This document shows, one piece after another, positions 17,544-25,630 of a stretch of DNA of 64,000 bases (the stretch's first letter is position 1; each line of letters opens with the position of its first letter). Source of the stretch: Haladaptatus caseinilyticus (GTDB lineage: Archaea > Halobacteriota > Halobacteria > Halobacteriales > Haladaptataceae). The position numbers and the translations under genes were made by a program. The notes beneath the pieces are model-generated. The model ran no database searches. It worked only from the letters and a program-made list of their open reading frames with translations, and had not been told where the DNA came from. The stretch spans positions 558,001 to 622,000 of the forward strand of contig NZ_CP111036.1 of the NCBI RefSeq assembly GCF_026248685.1. The letters run 5' to 3'.

Positions 17544-17734
17544 TACCGAAGCACCCGCGTATCGACGGCATCACAGCGCGGGCAAATGTGCTGGAAGTGA
17601 ACTTCGCCGCCGCGCGCAGTGACCCGCCAGTCGCCCTCTTCGTCCACGAAACCACATTTCGTGCATCGCCGTTCCGTCTTTTCGTAATGTTTTCGGAGCC
17701 TATCGAACGGAGAACGACCTTGTTTGATCGCCAT
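17534..17734 (-). CDS. Small zinc-finger protein, HVO_0649-like
   Basis: A 66-residue basic protein with two CxxC knuckles, RRCTKCGF and HICPRCDA, separated by about 25 residues, giving one four-cysteine zinc ribbon. It starts MAIKQGRSPFDRLRKHYEK. I recognise it as the type annotated in haloarchaea as HVO_0649-family zinc finger; the name is from memory. Its role is unknown; small haloarchaeal zinc ribbons often bind nucleic acid or partner proteins. It converges on gpmI with a 10-base overlap. Confidence 0.78.
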   Translation of the reverse strand: MAIKQGRSPFDRLRKHYEKTERRCTKCGFVDEEGDWRVTARGGEVHFQHICPRCDAVDTRVLRYQR

Positions 17735-17789
17735 GTGGTAACGTATATCACCCCAGATAATAATTGTAACGATTGTTCAGACCCACCCG

Positions 17790-18191
17790 CTAGTCCGACG
17801 ACGTAACTACGCGCTCGTGTTCGACCGGGGATTCCCACAGTTGCAGGGTGAGCGACCCAACCGCCAACAGTCCACCGAGCACTGCGAGCGCTCTCACCGG
17901 GCCGATCGAGTCGGCGACGACGCCGCTTCCAACCGCGAACGGAATCGTCACGAGCGAATAAACCATGGACGCGGAACTCAGTACCGTCGCCCGTCCGACG
18001 GAGAGCGTCAAATCGTTCACGTACTGTCCTGCCAAGGGACGAGTGACGTTATCGACCGCACTCACCGCGAAGAACGCCGGAATCGCCGCGATAGGTACGA
18101 ACCACAGTAATGCCAGTAGTGCGCCGAGTGGCGGAGGAATCGAGACGAACCAGCGTCGAAGGCCGAGACGGGATTTCACGAATACACGCAC
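17790..18191 (-). pseudogene. C-terminal remnant of an MFS transporter
   Basis: A 133-codon frame with four hydrophobic segments. The segment AIPAFFAVSAVDNVTRPLAG followed by SSASMVYSLVTIPFAVGSG and ADSIGPVRALAVLGGLLAVG reads like transmembrane helices 9 to 12 of a major facilitator. The usual haloarchaeal protein is about 400 residues, and no N-terminal two thirds exist upstream, where the inositol-phosphatase gene ends only 107 bases away. The first 15 residues look unrelated to the family. It is best seen as a 5'-truncated relic, although a short membrane protein cannot be excluded. Confidence 0.6.
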
Positions 18192-18298
18192 GATAGCAGT
18201 AGTATTTCAGGACAGCACTGCGCGGAAGGTTCATGCGTCCAACTCGAGATCCAGCCCCGTCATATAGGAGTATCGATACGATCGAAAAGACGGTCGCA

Positions 18299-19051
18299 TC
18301 AGATCACCGATTCGAGCGTGGTAAACACCTCGTCGCTCGCCGCCGCCACGAACAGGTCTCCCTCGTTCGCCAATCGTGCACCGCTCTCCTCGGCGAGAAG
18401 CCACCCCGCGTGTTGTTCCACTTCGTCCGGATGAAAACAGACGACCGCTTCGAGTTTGCCACGGGAGAGTAATCCCCAGTCGAGGGTCGGTGCCCAGCTT
18501 TTCCAGACACGTTTGCAGTGCCCGGAAAGCGCCGAATCGAGTTCGTCGGCCCGCGTTTGCAGCCCGTCATTTCGAAGTACGTCGATACCGATAACGAACG
18601 AAACCGTCGCATGGTCGCTCGCCACATCGCTGTCCGCGCGCATCGGCTCGTCGTTCAACGTCGCCCCCTCGCCACGACGGGCGACGTATGTGTCGTCGTG
18701 AAGCGGGTCGTGGATCACGGACAAAATTGGTTCGTCCTCGTGGAGCAGTGCCAGCGCGGTTCCGAAATATGGAATCCCCGAACAGAAGTTGTTCGTCCCA
18801 TCGAGAGGGTCGATAACCCACCGATAGTCGCTTTCACCAGCCTGTTCGCCGGATTCCTCGGCGAAAATCCCGTGGTGCGGGTATTCGGCGGAGAGTATGT
18901 CGAGAATTCGACGTTCGGAACCCCTGTCCGCGACCGCCTTCACATCGTCCGTTCCGTAGTTAGCTTCCAGTGACTCAGCTTCGAACTCCGAAACGAGGTA
19001 CTCGCCTGCTGCCCGACACGCTCGCACTGCTGTCCCTTCGAACGAGTCCAT
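18299..19051 (-). CDS. Inositol monophosphatase-family phosphatase
   Basis: A 250-residue member of the Li-sensitive, Mg-dependent phosphatase superfamily (IMPase/FBPase). Metal motifs are visible: IFAEESGE (the Glu ligand) and WVIDPLDGTNNFCSGIPYF (DPxDGTxNF). The last ligand motif, normally an Asp after a GxA/WD element, is represented by WAPTLDWGLLSRGKLEAVV. The substrate may be inositol phosphate, fructose bisphosphate or a related polyol phosphate; haloarchaeal paralogues differ. The ATG at 19051 (MDSFEGTAVRA) was chosen over a GTG five codons upstream. The MFS remnant follows on the same strand. Confidence 0.88.
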   Translation of the reverse strand: MDSFEGTAVRACRAAGEYLVSEFEAESLEANYGTDDVKAVADRGSERRILDILSAEYPHHGIFAEESGEQAGESDYRWVIDPLDGTNNFCSGIPYFGTALALLHEDEPILSVIHDPLHDDTYVARRGEGATLNDEPMRADSDVASDHATVSFVIGIDVLRNDGLQTRADELDSALSGHCKRVWKSWAPTLDWGLLSRGKLEAVVCFHPDEVEQHAGWLLAEESGARLANEGDLFVAAASDEVFTTLESVI

Positions 19052-19195
19052 ACGAGTAGCTTTCACCCTACTGTAAAACCATGCTCGGTTTACTCGACAG
19101 CCAAAAACACGAATCGCCGAGTCGCGGTCGGTACCGACAGCGAGAACGGTTTACGGGCAATGTGGTAGTGTAATCGACTGCTGACTGCCTACTCG

Positions 19196-19387
19196 CTAGG
19201 AGTCATCATCGTCGCGTGTGTCGCGACGGGCCGCACGTTCGGCACTTTGCCAATCCGTGTGCTCCGTTAGTTCCCGGTCGCTTTCCGAGTCGATGAGCGA
19301 CCAGAGGACGAAGGGTGCACCCACGACGAACAGGAGAAACAACGGGAATACACCGCCGAAATCGGCAGCGAGGAGGGGCAAAGACAT
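19196..19387 (-). CDS. Small single-span membrane protein, unknown function
   Basis: A 63-residue protein: a hydrophobic segment from about residue 3 to 31 (AADFGGVFPLFLLFVVGAPF and on) followed by a charged cytoplasmic-type tail ending DTRDDDDS. No family recognised with confidence. The ATG at 19387 gives a sensible N-terminus; an upstream in-frame ATG at 19447 would overlap the amidohydrolase end and adds a polar stretch. It lies 25 bases after the amidohydrolase stop on the same strand, so it may be cotranscribed with it. Confidence 0.6.
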   Translation of the reverse strand: MSLPLLAADFGGVFPLFLLFVVGAPFVLWSLIDSESDRELTEHTDWQSAERAARRDTRDDDDS

Positions 19388-19412
19388 GATAAAAACACGA
19401 TGACGATACGGC

Positions 19413-20945
19413 TTAATCGTTCCGCCCGTCGAAAACGACAGTGCCATCGACGACCGTCATCGCTACGTCGATGTTTTCGATGTGGTCTTCGTGCTCCCAC
19501 GGGGATACGTCGAGGACGACAAAATCGGCCTTTTTGCCCCTCTCAACGGTTCCAAGCCGATTCTCGTCGAAGCCTGCGTAGGCCCCTCCGTGCGTGTACG
19601 CACGGAGCGCTTCGGTGACGCCGAGTCGCTGTGCTTCGACCGGTGCGTTGACGGTCTGGTGAATTCCGAACAGTGGGTCGAGTGGCATACAGTCACTTCC
19701 GAACGCGAGGTAAGCGCCAGCATCGAGCAGGGTTCGGTAGCGATTCGTCCGTTTTCGACGCTCTTCTCCGAGTCGGGTATCGTAGAGGCCGCCCTCCTGC
19801 GCCCACTTCAGGAAGTTCGGTTGGACGGAGGCGACGACGCCGGATTCGGCGAATCGTTCGACCTGGTCGTCGGTGACGAGTTCGACGTGTTCGACCCGGT
19901 GTCGCTTCGCACCGGGGTCGTCGGTTTCCTCGAACGCGTCGAGGGTTGCCTCGATCGCCTCGTCGCCGATGGCGTGCGCCGTAAACTGCATTCCAGCGTC
20001 GTCCGCGCGTTCGACGAGTTCGTCCAGTTCTTCCGGGGGAACGACCCACTGACCGGTTCCGTCGCCGTCCGCATACGGTTCGGAGAGCTTCGCGGTTCGA
20101 CCGCCGAAACTCCCGTCGGTGAACGACTTTATCGCCCCGGTCCGGACGAACTCGCTTCCGTGATTCGTCTGGAGGCCGATTTCTTCGACCGCGTCGATAT
20201 GGTCGCTCCAGTAGTTGATGCGCACCCGAAGAGCGAGGTCGCCGTCGAGTTCGAGTGCGCGGTACACTTCCGGCGCACGGGAGCGTCGGACCATATCGTG
20301 AACGCCCGTGATCCCCTTCTCGTGGACGTCCCGCTGCGCCGAACGGAGGAGCTCCCGCATCGTCTCGGCGTCGGGTTCGATGGCCTCGTAGATGGCGTCG
20401 ACGGCGTCCTCGACGACGACGCCGGTCGGTTCGCTTCCTTCTGTCTCTACGTCCTCGTCCGGCATCACGTCACGAAGTCGGGCGAGGGCCACGCTGTTGA
20501 TCGAGGCCGTGTGCATGTCCTCGCGGAAGGCGACGACGGGACGGGTTTCGCTTACCGAATCGAGGTCGTCGCGGGTGAGGTAGCGCGATTCCGTCCACAT
20601 GCTCTCGTCGAACCCGTAGCCGAGCACCCACTCACGGTCGGCGTCCAGCTCGGCGAGCAGCTCCACACAGTCAGCAGGGGAGTCGGCGACGGAAAGGTCG
20701 GCATTGACGAGATAGCTCCCAACCATCATCATATGCGTGTGGGCGTCGATGAATCCAGGCAAGAGGACTCGACCACCGAGGTCGATTACCTCAGTCTCGA
20801 CACCCTCCAGAAAGTCGACTTCGTAGGCGTTGTCCACACGAACGATTTCCCCGTCACGAACGGCGACCGCTTCCGCCGTTTCGTCGGTGTCCGCGAGGGT
20901 GTGGACCTCGGCGTTCGTGAAAATCACATCCGCTGGCGCTGTCAT
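19413..20945 (-). CDS. Amidohydrolase (YtcJ-like, metal-dependent hydrolase)
   Basis: A 510-residue member of the amidohydrolase superfamily. The N-terminal small beta domain (ADVIFTNAEVHTLADTDE) precedes the metal motif LPGFIDAHTHMMMVG; later HAIGDEAIEATLDAFEE and HRVEHVELVTDDQ supply further metal-binding histidines, and FGSDCMPLDPLFGIHQTVNA holds the last Asp. The long family resembles YtcJ/exoenzyme-regulatory-type amidohydrolases, whose substrates are mostly unknown N-acyl or cyclic amide compounds. The ATG at 20945 (MTAPADVIFTNAEVHTLA) starts the fold directly; the upstream extension adds 18 unlikely residues. Confidence 0.88.
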   Translation of the reverse strand: MTAPADVIFTNAEVHTLADTDETAEAVAVRDGEIVRVDNAYEVDFLEGVETEVIDLGGRVLLPGFIDAHTHMMMVGSYLVNADLSVADSPADCVELLAELDADREWVLGYGFDESMWTESRYLTRDDLDSVSETRPVVAFREDMHTASINSVALARLRDVMPDEDVETEGSEPTGVVVEDAVDAIYEAIEPDAETMRELLRSAQRDVHEKGITGVHDMVRRSRAPEVYRALELDGDLALRVRINYWSDHIDAVEEIGLQTNHGSEFVRTGAIKSFTDGSFGGRTAKLSEPYADGDGTGQWVVPPEELDELVERADDAGMQFTAHAIGDEAIEATLDAFEETDDPGAKRHRVEHVELVTDDQVERFAESGVVASVQPNFLKWAQEGGLYDTRLGEERRKRTNRYRTLLDAGAYLAFGSDCMPLDPLFGIHQTVNAPVEAQRLGVTEALRAYTHGGAYAGFDENRLGTVERGKKADFVVLDVSPWEHEDHIENIDVAMTVVDGTVVFDGRND

Positions 20946-21166
20946 GCTTTCGTGGTGTATTCCGACGGCGATAACTGTTCGGGGAGCGGCAGAACGCATT
21001 CGATGAAGCGGAAGCGGCCCTCGCTAGTAAACGACACTGTAACCCTCCGGATTCCGGATTGCAGTCCGCACGGTGAGTTCGTGCTGACGGTGGTTCACGA
21101 CGGGGACCGTCCACCGGAGGAACATCGCGAGTCAGAAGTTCGGAAGCGAACCGATGAAAGGGACCG

Positions 21167-21424
21167 CTACTCCAGCGGGACTGCGTAGACAGATCCGCCT
21201 CCGCGCTTTCGTTTTAAACTGTAGAACGCGTACACGATGGGTCCACTCACGATCAGCGGAATGAAGAATGCGACGAAGAATCCGACCGCCCACATATCCA
21301 CGGTCTCCATCCTTCGCTTTCCGGCATCACGATACAGCCACACGGAACCGAGGAGGGCAGGCGGAACGGCGAGAAATATCGGAATCGAAACGTCGACCGT
21401 AGATATGCGATGTTCCCGATCCAA
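21167..21424 (-). CDS. Small two-span membrane protein, unknown function
   Basis: An 85-residue frame whose only usable start is a TTG at 21424, since a stop lies seven codons upstream and the next ATG is internal. It has two hydrophobic segments, VSIPIFLAVPPALLGSVWL and MWAVGFFVAFFIPLIVSGPI, separated by a basic loop YRDAGKRRM; the tail is KRKRGGG-rich. The pattern resembles small haloarchaeal membrane proteins such as the phospholipase D-nuclease N-terminal or 'PLDc_N' type, but I do not assign it. It lies between the GNAT gene and the amidohydrolase on the same strand. Confidence 0.55.
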   Translation of the reverse strand: MDREHRISTVDVSIPIFLAVPPALLGSVWLYRDAGKRRMETVDMWAVGFFVAFFIPLIVSGPIVYAFYSLKRKRGGGSVYAVPLE

Positions 21425-21439
21425 GTGACTGTTTTGTTT

Positions 21440-21943
21440 CTACGCGAAATCGTGATAGTAGACCTGTTGATAGGCTGTTCCCCCCGTAAACAGGTCCTCG
21501 ACACGTTCTTCTACTCGCTCGAAACCCTTCGATTCGAAGAACCGTTTGCCTCGTTCGTTGTCGATGAGGACGGAGACCGATAGCTGTGTGAAACCTTGCG
21601 TTCGAATTTCGTCCTCGATACCGTCGAGAAGCGCGGTTCCGATACCTTGTCGCCAGCGGTCGGGTGTGACGTATATCCCCTGCAACCTCGCCTCTCCGAC
21701 GGCGTCAGCCCGATTGACGACATCTACGTGCGCGTACCCGACGGGGTCGCCGTCCGCGATTGCGGCAACGATTATCACGTCGTCGTCCGCCAGTGCCGTT
21801 TCGAGTCGTTCCTCGCTGAATCGTTCGCGAACCGTTGCCGCACGCTCCTTGTCAGGGAGGAAGTCATATGCCGCTTCCACCGCTTCGCGCGAAATGGTTC
21901 GGATTTCGGGGATATCCGTCCTCGTCACGCGTTTCGTTTCCAT
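21440..21943 (-). CDS. GNAT-family N-acetyltransferase
   Basis: A 167-residue acetyl-CoA-dependent acyltransferase. The acetyl-CoA loop is LQGIYVTPDRWRQGIGTALL (Q/R-x-x-G-x-G/A type), preceded by the strand IVAAIADGDPVGYAHVDVV and followed by LSVLIDNERGKRFFESKGF, the usual C-terminal NxxAxxFYxxxGF-type element. The ATG at 21943 (METKRVTRTDIPEIR) was chosen over an in-frame ATG 18 codons upstream. The acceptor substrate is unknown. It is divergent from hmgA with 85 bases between them. Confidence 0.9.
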   Translation of the reverse strand: METKRVTRTDIPEIRTISREAVEAAYDFLPDKERAATVRERFSEERLETALADDDVIIVAAIADGDPVGYAHVDVVNRADAVGEARLQGIYVTPDRWRQGIGTALLDGIEDEIRTQGFTQLSVSVLIDNERGKRFFESKGFERVEERVEDLFTGGTAYQQVYYHDFA

Positions 21944-22028
21944 GGTATCTATTCTCGCAGGGCGGTCAAATCGTTGCTGGCTCGTACAAATGGGCAACAG
22001 TTAGGGGGTCCGCGAGAAATTCCGAACC

Positions 22029-23240
22029 ATGACCGACGCAGACGAACTCGCGGAACAGGTTCGAGCGGGCGACCTCCGCCTGCACGAACTTGAAGACCAT
22101 GCAGACAACGATACCGCCGCCGAGGCTCGCCGCAAGCTCCTCGAATCGGAAACCGACGCGACCCTGGACACGGTCGGTGATTACTCCTTCGACGCGGAGC
22201 AAGCCGAACCGAACATCGAGAACATGATCGGTGGCGCCCAGATTCCGATGGGTGTCGCAGGACCCATTGCCGTCAGTGGTGGCTCCGCGGAGGGTGACTA
22301 CTACCTCCCCCTCGCGACGACCGAGGGTGCACTGCTCGCCAGCGTCAACCGTGGGTGTTCGGTTATCCGCACTGCTGGTGGAGCAGACGCCCGCGTCACG
22401 AAGACCGGAATGACTCGCGCGCCCGTCTTTCGCGTGCAGGGCATCGCGGAGGCCGAGGAAGTCGTCAGTTGGGTTCGCGAGAACCGAGACGAACTCGCCG
22501 AAGCGGCCGAATCCACGACCAGCCACGGCGAACTCCTCGATGTTACCACCTACGTCGTCGGCGACTCCGTCTTCCTCCGATTCGTCTACGACACGAAGGA
22601 CGCGATGGGGATGAACATGGTAACGATCGCGACGCGTAAAGCCGCGGAACTGGTAGAGGACGAAACCCCCGCGAGCCTCGTCGCGCTTTCGGGCAACCTG
22701 TGTACCGACAAGAAACCCGCCGCCATCAACGCCGTGGAGGGACGCGGTCGGAGCGTCACGGCGGACGTTCGAATTCCGCGGGAGACGGTCGAAAATCGAC
22801 TCCATACGACGCCGGAGGCGATCGAAGAGGCGAACACGCGAAAGAACCTCATCGGAAGCGCGAAGGCAGGGAGTCTCGGCTTCAACGCGCACGCCGCGAA
22901 CGTCGTCGCCGCTGCGTTCCTCGCAACCGGACAGGATGCCGCGCAGGTCGTCGAGGGAAGTAACGCAATCACGACCGTCGAAGCGCGGGACGATGAGTTG
23001 TACGCCAGCGTTAGCATCGCTAGCCTGGAAGTCGGCACGGTCGGCGGCGGGACGAAACTTCCCACGCAGTCGGAAGCCCTCGACGTACTGGGACTCCGTG
23101 GCGGCAGTGACCCCGCGGGAAGCAACACGGACGCACTCGCGGAAGTTATCGCAGTCGGCGCGCTCGCGGGAGAGCTCTCGCTACTGGCGGCACTCGCATC
23201 GCGCCATCTCTCGAGCGCGCACGAGGAGCTCGGACGATAA
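22029..23240 (+). CDS. hmgA: Hydroxymethylglutaryl-CoA reductase (class I)
   Basis: A 403-residue NADPH-dependent enzyme that makes mevalonate, the committed step toward isoprenoid ether lipids, carotenoids and quinones. Class I signatures are present: ENMIGGAQIPMGVAGPIAVS, ATTEGALLASVNRG (catalytic Glu), GMNMVTIATRKA, TDKKPAAINAVEGRG (Lys), GQDAAQVVEGSNAIT (Asp) and a C-terminal SSAHEELGR that carries the general-acid His. Unlike eukaryotic enzymes it has no membrane domain. It is the target of statins in haloarchaea. Confidence 0.97.
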   Translation: MTDADELAEQVRAGDLRLHELEDHADNDTAAEARRKLLESETDATLDTVGDYSFDAEQAEPNIENMIGGAQIPMGVAGPIAVSGGSAEGDYYLPLATTEGALLASVNRGCSVIRTAGGADARVTKTGMTRAPVFRVQGIAEAEEVVSWVRENRDELAEAAESTTSHGELLDVTTYVVGDSVFLRFVYDTKDAMGMNMVTIATRKAAELVEDETPASLVALSGNLCTDKKPAAINAVEGRGRSVTADVRIPRETVENRLHTTPEAIEEANTRKNLIGSAKAGSLGFNAHAANVVAAAFLATGQDAAQVVEGSNAITTVEARDDELYASVSIASLEVGTVGGGTKLPTQSEALDVLGLRGGSDPAGSNTDALAEVIAVGALAGELSLLAALASRHLSSAHEELGR

Positions 23241-23272
23241 GACCTCATTTAAATTCACCTAAATTGACCTAG

Positions 23273-23282
23273 AAATTTATTA
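23273..23282 (+). promoter_or_regulatory. Candidate TATA box for the 46-residue protein gene
   Basis: The AT-rich aaatttatta lies about 80 bases ahead of the ATG at 23360 and shortly after the hmgA stop. It implies a leader of about 50 bases. Assigned from composition and position only. Confidence 0.35.
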
Positions 23283-23359
23283 CGGAGGGGAGTCTTTACG
23301 TAATTGGCACGTGCGAATGGCGTATGCTCTCGCATCGTGCCGTCCGATGGTGACCGTCA

Positions 23360-23500
23360 ATGGCTACATCCACCTCCGATGGGGACGCACCGATTACCGA
23401 CTCCAGGGCGTATCACGTCCTCCAGTTCCTGAAACTGTTGCTTACCGTGCTAACGCTGGTCGTCGCGGTGTGGAAGGGACTGAACGGTGCGCTCCTCTGA
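23360..23500 (+). CDS. 46-residue single-span membrane protein
   Basis: A short gene encoding MATSTSDGDAPITDSRAYHV followed by a hydrophobic stretch to the C-terminal WKGLNGALL. The polar, Asp/Ser/Thr-rich N-terminus, a single helix of roughly 22 hydrophobic residues rich in Leu/Val/Thr, and a short basic end give a small N-out or C-in membrane peptide. A ggtga element lies a few bases ahead of the ATG. It resembles small haloarchaeal membrane proteins of unknown role. It lies behind hmgA on the same strand and converges on the DUF5817-like gene. Confidence 0.55.
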   Translation: MATSTSDGDAPITDSRAYHVLQFLKLLLTVLTLVVAVWKGLNGALL

Positions 23501-23530
23501 GTCGGGAATCTCCCCGCCGTCTCCCGACTT

Positions 23531-24052
23531 TCAAACCCGACGATATCGCCCACGGCTCTCGCTAACTTCGCCACGCCGAGCGAGCTTTTCGAGTGCCTTT
23601 TCGACGTAATCCCGAGACACGCCGCGCTCACCGGCATAGGCAACGATTTCGCTCTCCTCGGGTCTGTCGAGAGTCGAGAGGGCATTCAGGACGACTTGTT
23701 TCTTGCTCGTGCTCGAATTACCACGCCGGGAGCGGTCTTCGACGGTAGACACTTCCTCGGTGTCGATTCCGGAGCGGTCCAAAAACTCGTCGTCGTCCAT
23801 TCCGGCGTGTTCGACTCGTGATTCCATCTCGGCGAACGAGTCGAGTTCGGCGAAGGCATCGCCGTGACCCTGCCGATTCGCAAGCATCGAAGCGCGAACC
23901 TCTCGCGCATGGTCCTCGTCGTCGGTTTCGACGAACTTCTTCAACTTCCGAAACTTTCGCTGCGTTCCACAGCGTGAACACTGCGTCGTTTTGGGTCTTC
24001 CATCGACTATCCACAGGTTGCTACAGGCAGTACAACCCACGACGCTGTACAT
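23531..24052 (-). CDS. DUF5817-like zinc ribbon plus winged-helix protein
   Basis: A 173-residue protein. The N-terminus has two zinc knuckles, VVGCTACSNLW and TQCSRCGTQRKF, forming a ribbon; the middle has KFVETDDEDHAREVRASML and AFAELDSFAEMES helices; the C-terminal 70 residues (from about KKQVVLNALSTLDRPEESE) look like a winged helix. It matches my memory of the haloarchaeal DUF5817 family and is a candidate nucleic-acid-binding regulator. The start MYSVVGC at 24052 was preferred to an ATG-like start ten codons upstream because the zinc ribbon follows immediately, as in the family. Confidence 0.82.
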   Translation of the reverse strand: MYSVVGCTACSNLWIVDGRPKTTQCSRCGTQRKFRKLKKFVETDDEDHAREVRASMLANRQGHGDAFAELDSFAEMESRVEHAGMDDDEFLDRSGIDTEEVSTVEDRSRRGNSSTSKKQVVLNALSTLDRPEESEIVAYAGERGVSRDYVEKALEKLARRGEVSESRGRYRRV

Positions 24053-24197
24053 ACCTCTGTCTCCGACTGCCTCCCAGTTCAACCCTCCGTTCGGGCTTCG
24101 GGTTGATCCGCTTGGCAGACGTGTTTTTCCCCTTCATCTCCCCGGAGTTGGTCCGTTCTCATATTTAAACTCTCTCCCGGAGGTTTACCAGTCCCAC

Positions 24198-24548
24198 ATG
24201 CGAATCGATCGCATGGACACGAGCGCACTCCCAGACCATGAGCCCACTGAAGTAACCGATGGCGTCTTTCTCGCGCAGTTGGCCGCCGGGAACCGGATGA
24301 GCATTCAGCATTTTCATATCGAACCCGGCGCGACGGTGCCGGAACACAGCCACGAGCACGAACAAACCGGATTCATCTACAGCGGTGCGCTGACGTTCCT
24401 CGTGGATGGCGAGGAAATCATCATCGAAGAACGGGATTCCTACGCGATTCCCGGCGACGAACCACATGCTGCGGAGAACAAAACCGACGAACCGGTTCGC
24501 GGAATCGACGTGTTCAGCCCGCCACGACTGGACGTGCCGTGGAAGTGA
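24198..24548 (+). CDS. Cupin-domain protein
   Basis: A 116-residue single cupin. Metal motif 1 is visible as PEHSHEHEQTGFIYSGALTF (HxH, later E, then G) and motif 2 as YAIPGDEPHAAEN (PxxxxH). The domain is a small beta-barrel that usually binds Fe, Mn or Ni and acts as an isomerase, dioxygenase or sensor; the substrate is not predictable. It starts MRIDRMDTSALPDHEPTEV and is divergent from the DUF5817-like gene. A second motif histidine gives a full metal site. Confidence 0.88.
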   Translation: MRIDRMDTSALPDHEPTEVTDGVFLAQLAAGNRMSIQHFHIEPGATVPEHSHEHEQTGFIYSGALTFLVDGEEIIIEERDSYAIPGDEPHAAENKTDEPVRGIDVFSPPRLDVPWK

Positions 24549-24638
24549 TCGTCGGCCGACGACCCGACATCGCGTGCAAGCATCGAATGACGTGAAGACG
24601 AACCGACCCCACTTCGTCACCGTAGGTATACCGGCCCA

Positions 24639-25397
24639 CTATTCGTCGTCGATTTTCCTTCGGATGAGTTCCTCGTATAGGGCCGCACCCCCAAGAACGC
24701 CGTCGAGATTCACGGCGGGGTTGACGTCGATGACGTAGATCGATTTGTGCACGAGGAGGTCCAATTCGTACAGCGAGAGGTCGAACAAAACTCGAACGCG
24801 CTCGACGTAGCGGGCGAGGCTTGGGGTGATCCGCTGTTCGACAGGAACGCTGCCGTCACCGAACAATCTGACGGCGCGGATTTCATCGCCAATGCCGAAC
24901 AGTTTGTAACTTCGATGTGGAACGACGTATCGCTGAACGATTCGTTTTTCCGGAAAGTCGTACGCATCGGCGAAATGAACCGAAAACTCGTGTCCGCTCG
25001 GTTCGAACTCGTACCGAGGTTTGACGATAGTAGGCGGCGGGAGCGTGACGTCCGGCGCTCGTGCGTACTGGTACTCCGGAACGAGGACGTTACCACGTCG
25101 AAGCGTCCGATAGCAGGTGAGTCGGTCGGCCGTTGCGGACGCCCCGCTGTAACTGTTTACCGTCGGTATTCCGGCTTCGTGAGCGCGTTTCAAGTCCGAG
25201 AGGGCGGCCGGATGCCAATGCGCCATGTGATAGAAGTCGAGTTCGAGTTCGTCCAGATCCCAGTGTTCGGTACGGGGGTCCATCAGGACGAGCGTGGCCC
25301 ACGTTCGAAGTCGGTCGAGTAATTCGAGTTTGACGGCGTTCCCACCGGTGTGCCAATAGGAAACGCCGATTCTCGGTCGGTCAGTAGGAGACGCCAT
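24639..25397 (-). CDS. ATP-grasp family protein (RimK-like)
   Basis: A 252-residue protein with the ATP-grasp arrangement: an N-terminal pre-grasp domain (PRIGVSYWHTGGNAVKLE), a nucleotide-binding strand TIVKPRYEFEPSGHEF (Lys that contacts ATP), the VQRYVVPH hinge that provides adenine contacts, and the C-terminal metal site YVIDVNPAVNLDGV (D-x-N-P). Such enzymes join a carboxylate to an amine through an acyl phosphate. It is short for a full RimK-type ligase, and the substrates are not known. The ATG at 25397 was chosen because the upstream extension looks non-coding. Confidence 0.8.
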   Translation of the reverse strand: MASPTDRPRIGVSYWHTGGNAVKLELLDRLRTWATLVLMDPRTEHWDLDELELDFYHMAHWHPAALSDLKRAHEAGIPTVNSYSGASATADRLTCYRTLRRGNVLVPEYQYARAPDVTLPPPTIVKPRYEFEPSGHEFSVHFADAYDFPEKRIVQRYVVPHRSYKLFGIGDEIRAVRLFGDGSVPVEQRITPSLARYVERVRVLFDLSLYELDLLVHKSIYVIDVNPAVNLDGVLGGAALYEELIRRKIDDE

Positions 25398-25630
25398 TAC
25401 ACACAGTAGGCGAGTTGCGTATCTATGCGTTGCTCCGGTTATCGGATTCGAGGGTTCGAACCATTGAATCGGGACTCCCGTGTCGAAGCTCCATATAAAA
25501 AGGTGAAACGAGAATAAAAGGCGAAGCGAGACGAAAACGGCGTCACCGAGCGACGTCCAGTTACTCCACGACTCGCTTACGTGTGGCCGCAAACGCCGCT
25601 GGACGACCTCCAGCGTGCCGAAAAATCGGT

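Noticed and set aside
21004-21188. Small ORFs on both strands between amidohydrolase and membrane protein genes
   Set aside because: Neither has a start signal or family resemblance; both read as GC-rich chance frames.
23311-23565. Plus-strand 84-codon frame overlapping the 46-residue gene
   Set aside because: The frame has Pro/Arg-rich text, no motif, and lacks the codon pattern of the shorter in-phase membrane protein at 23360.
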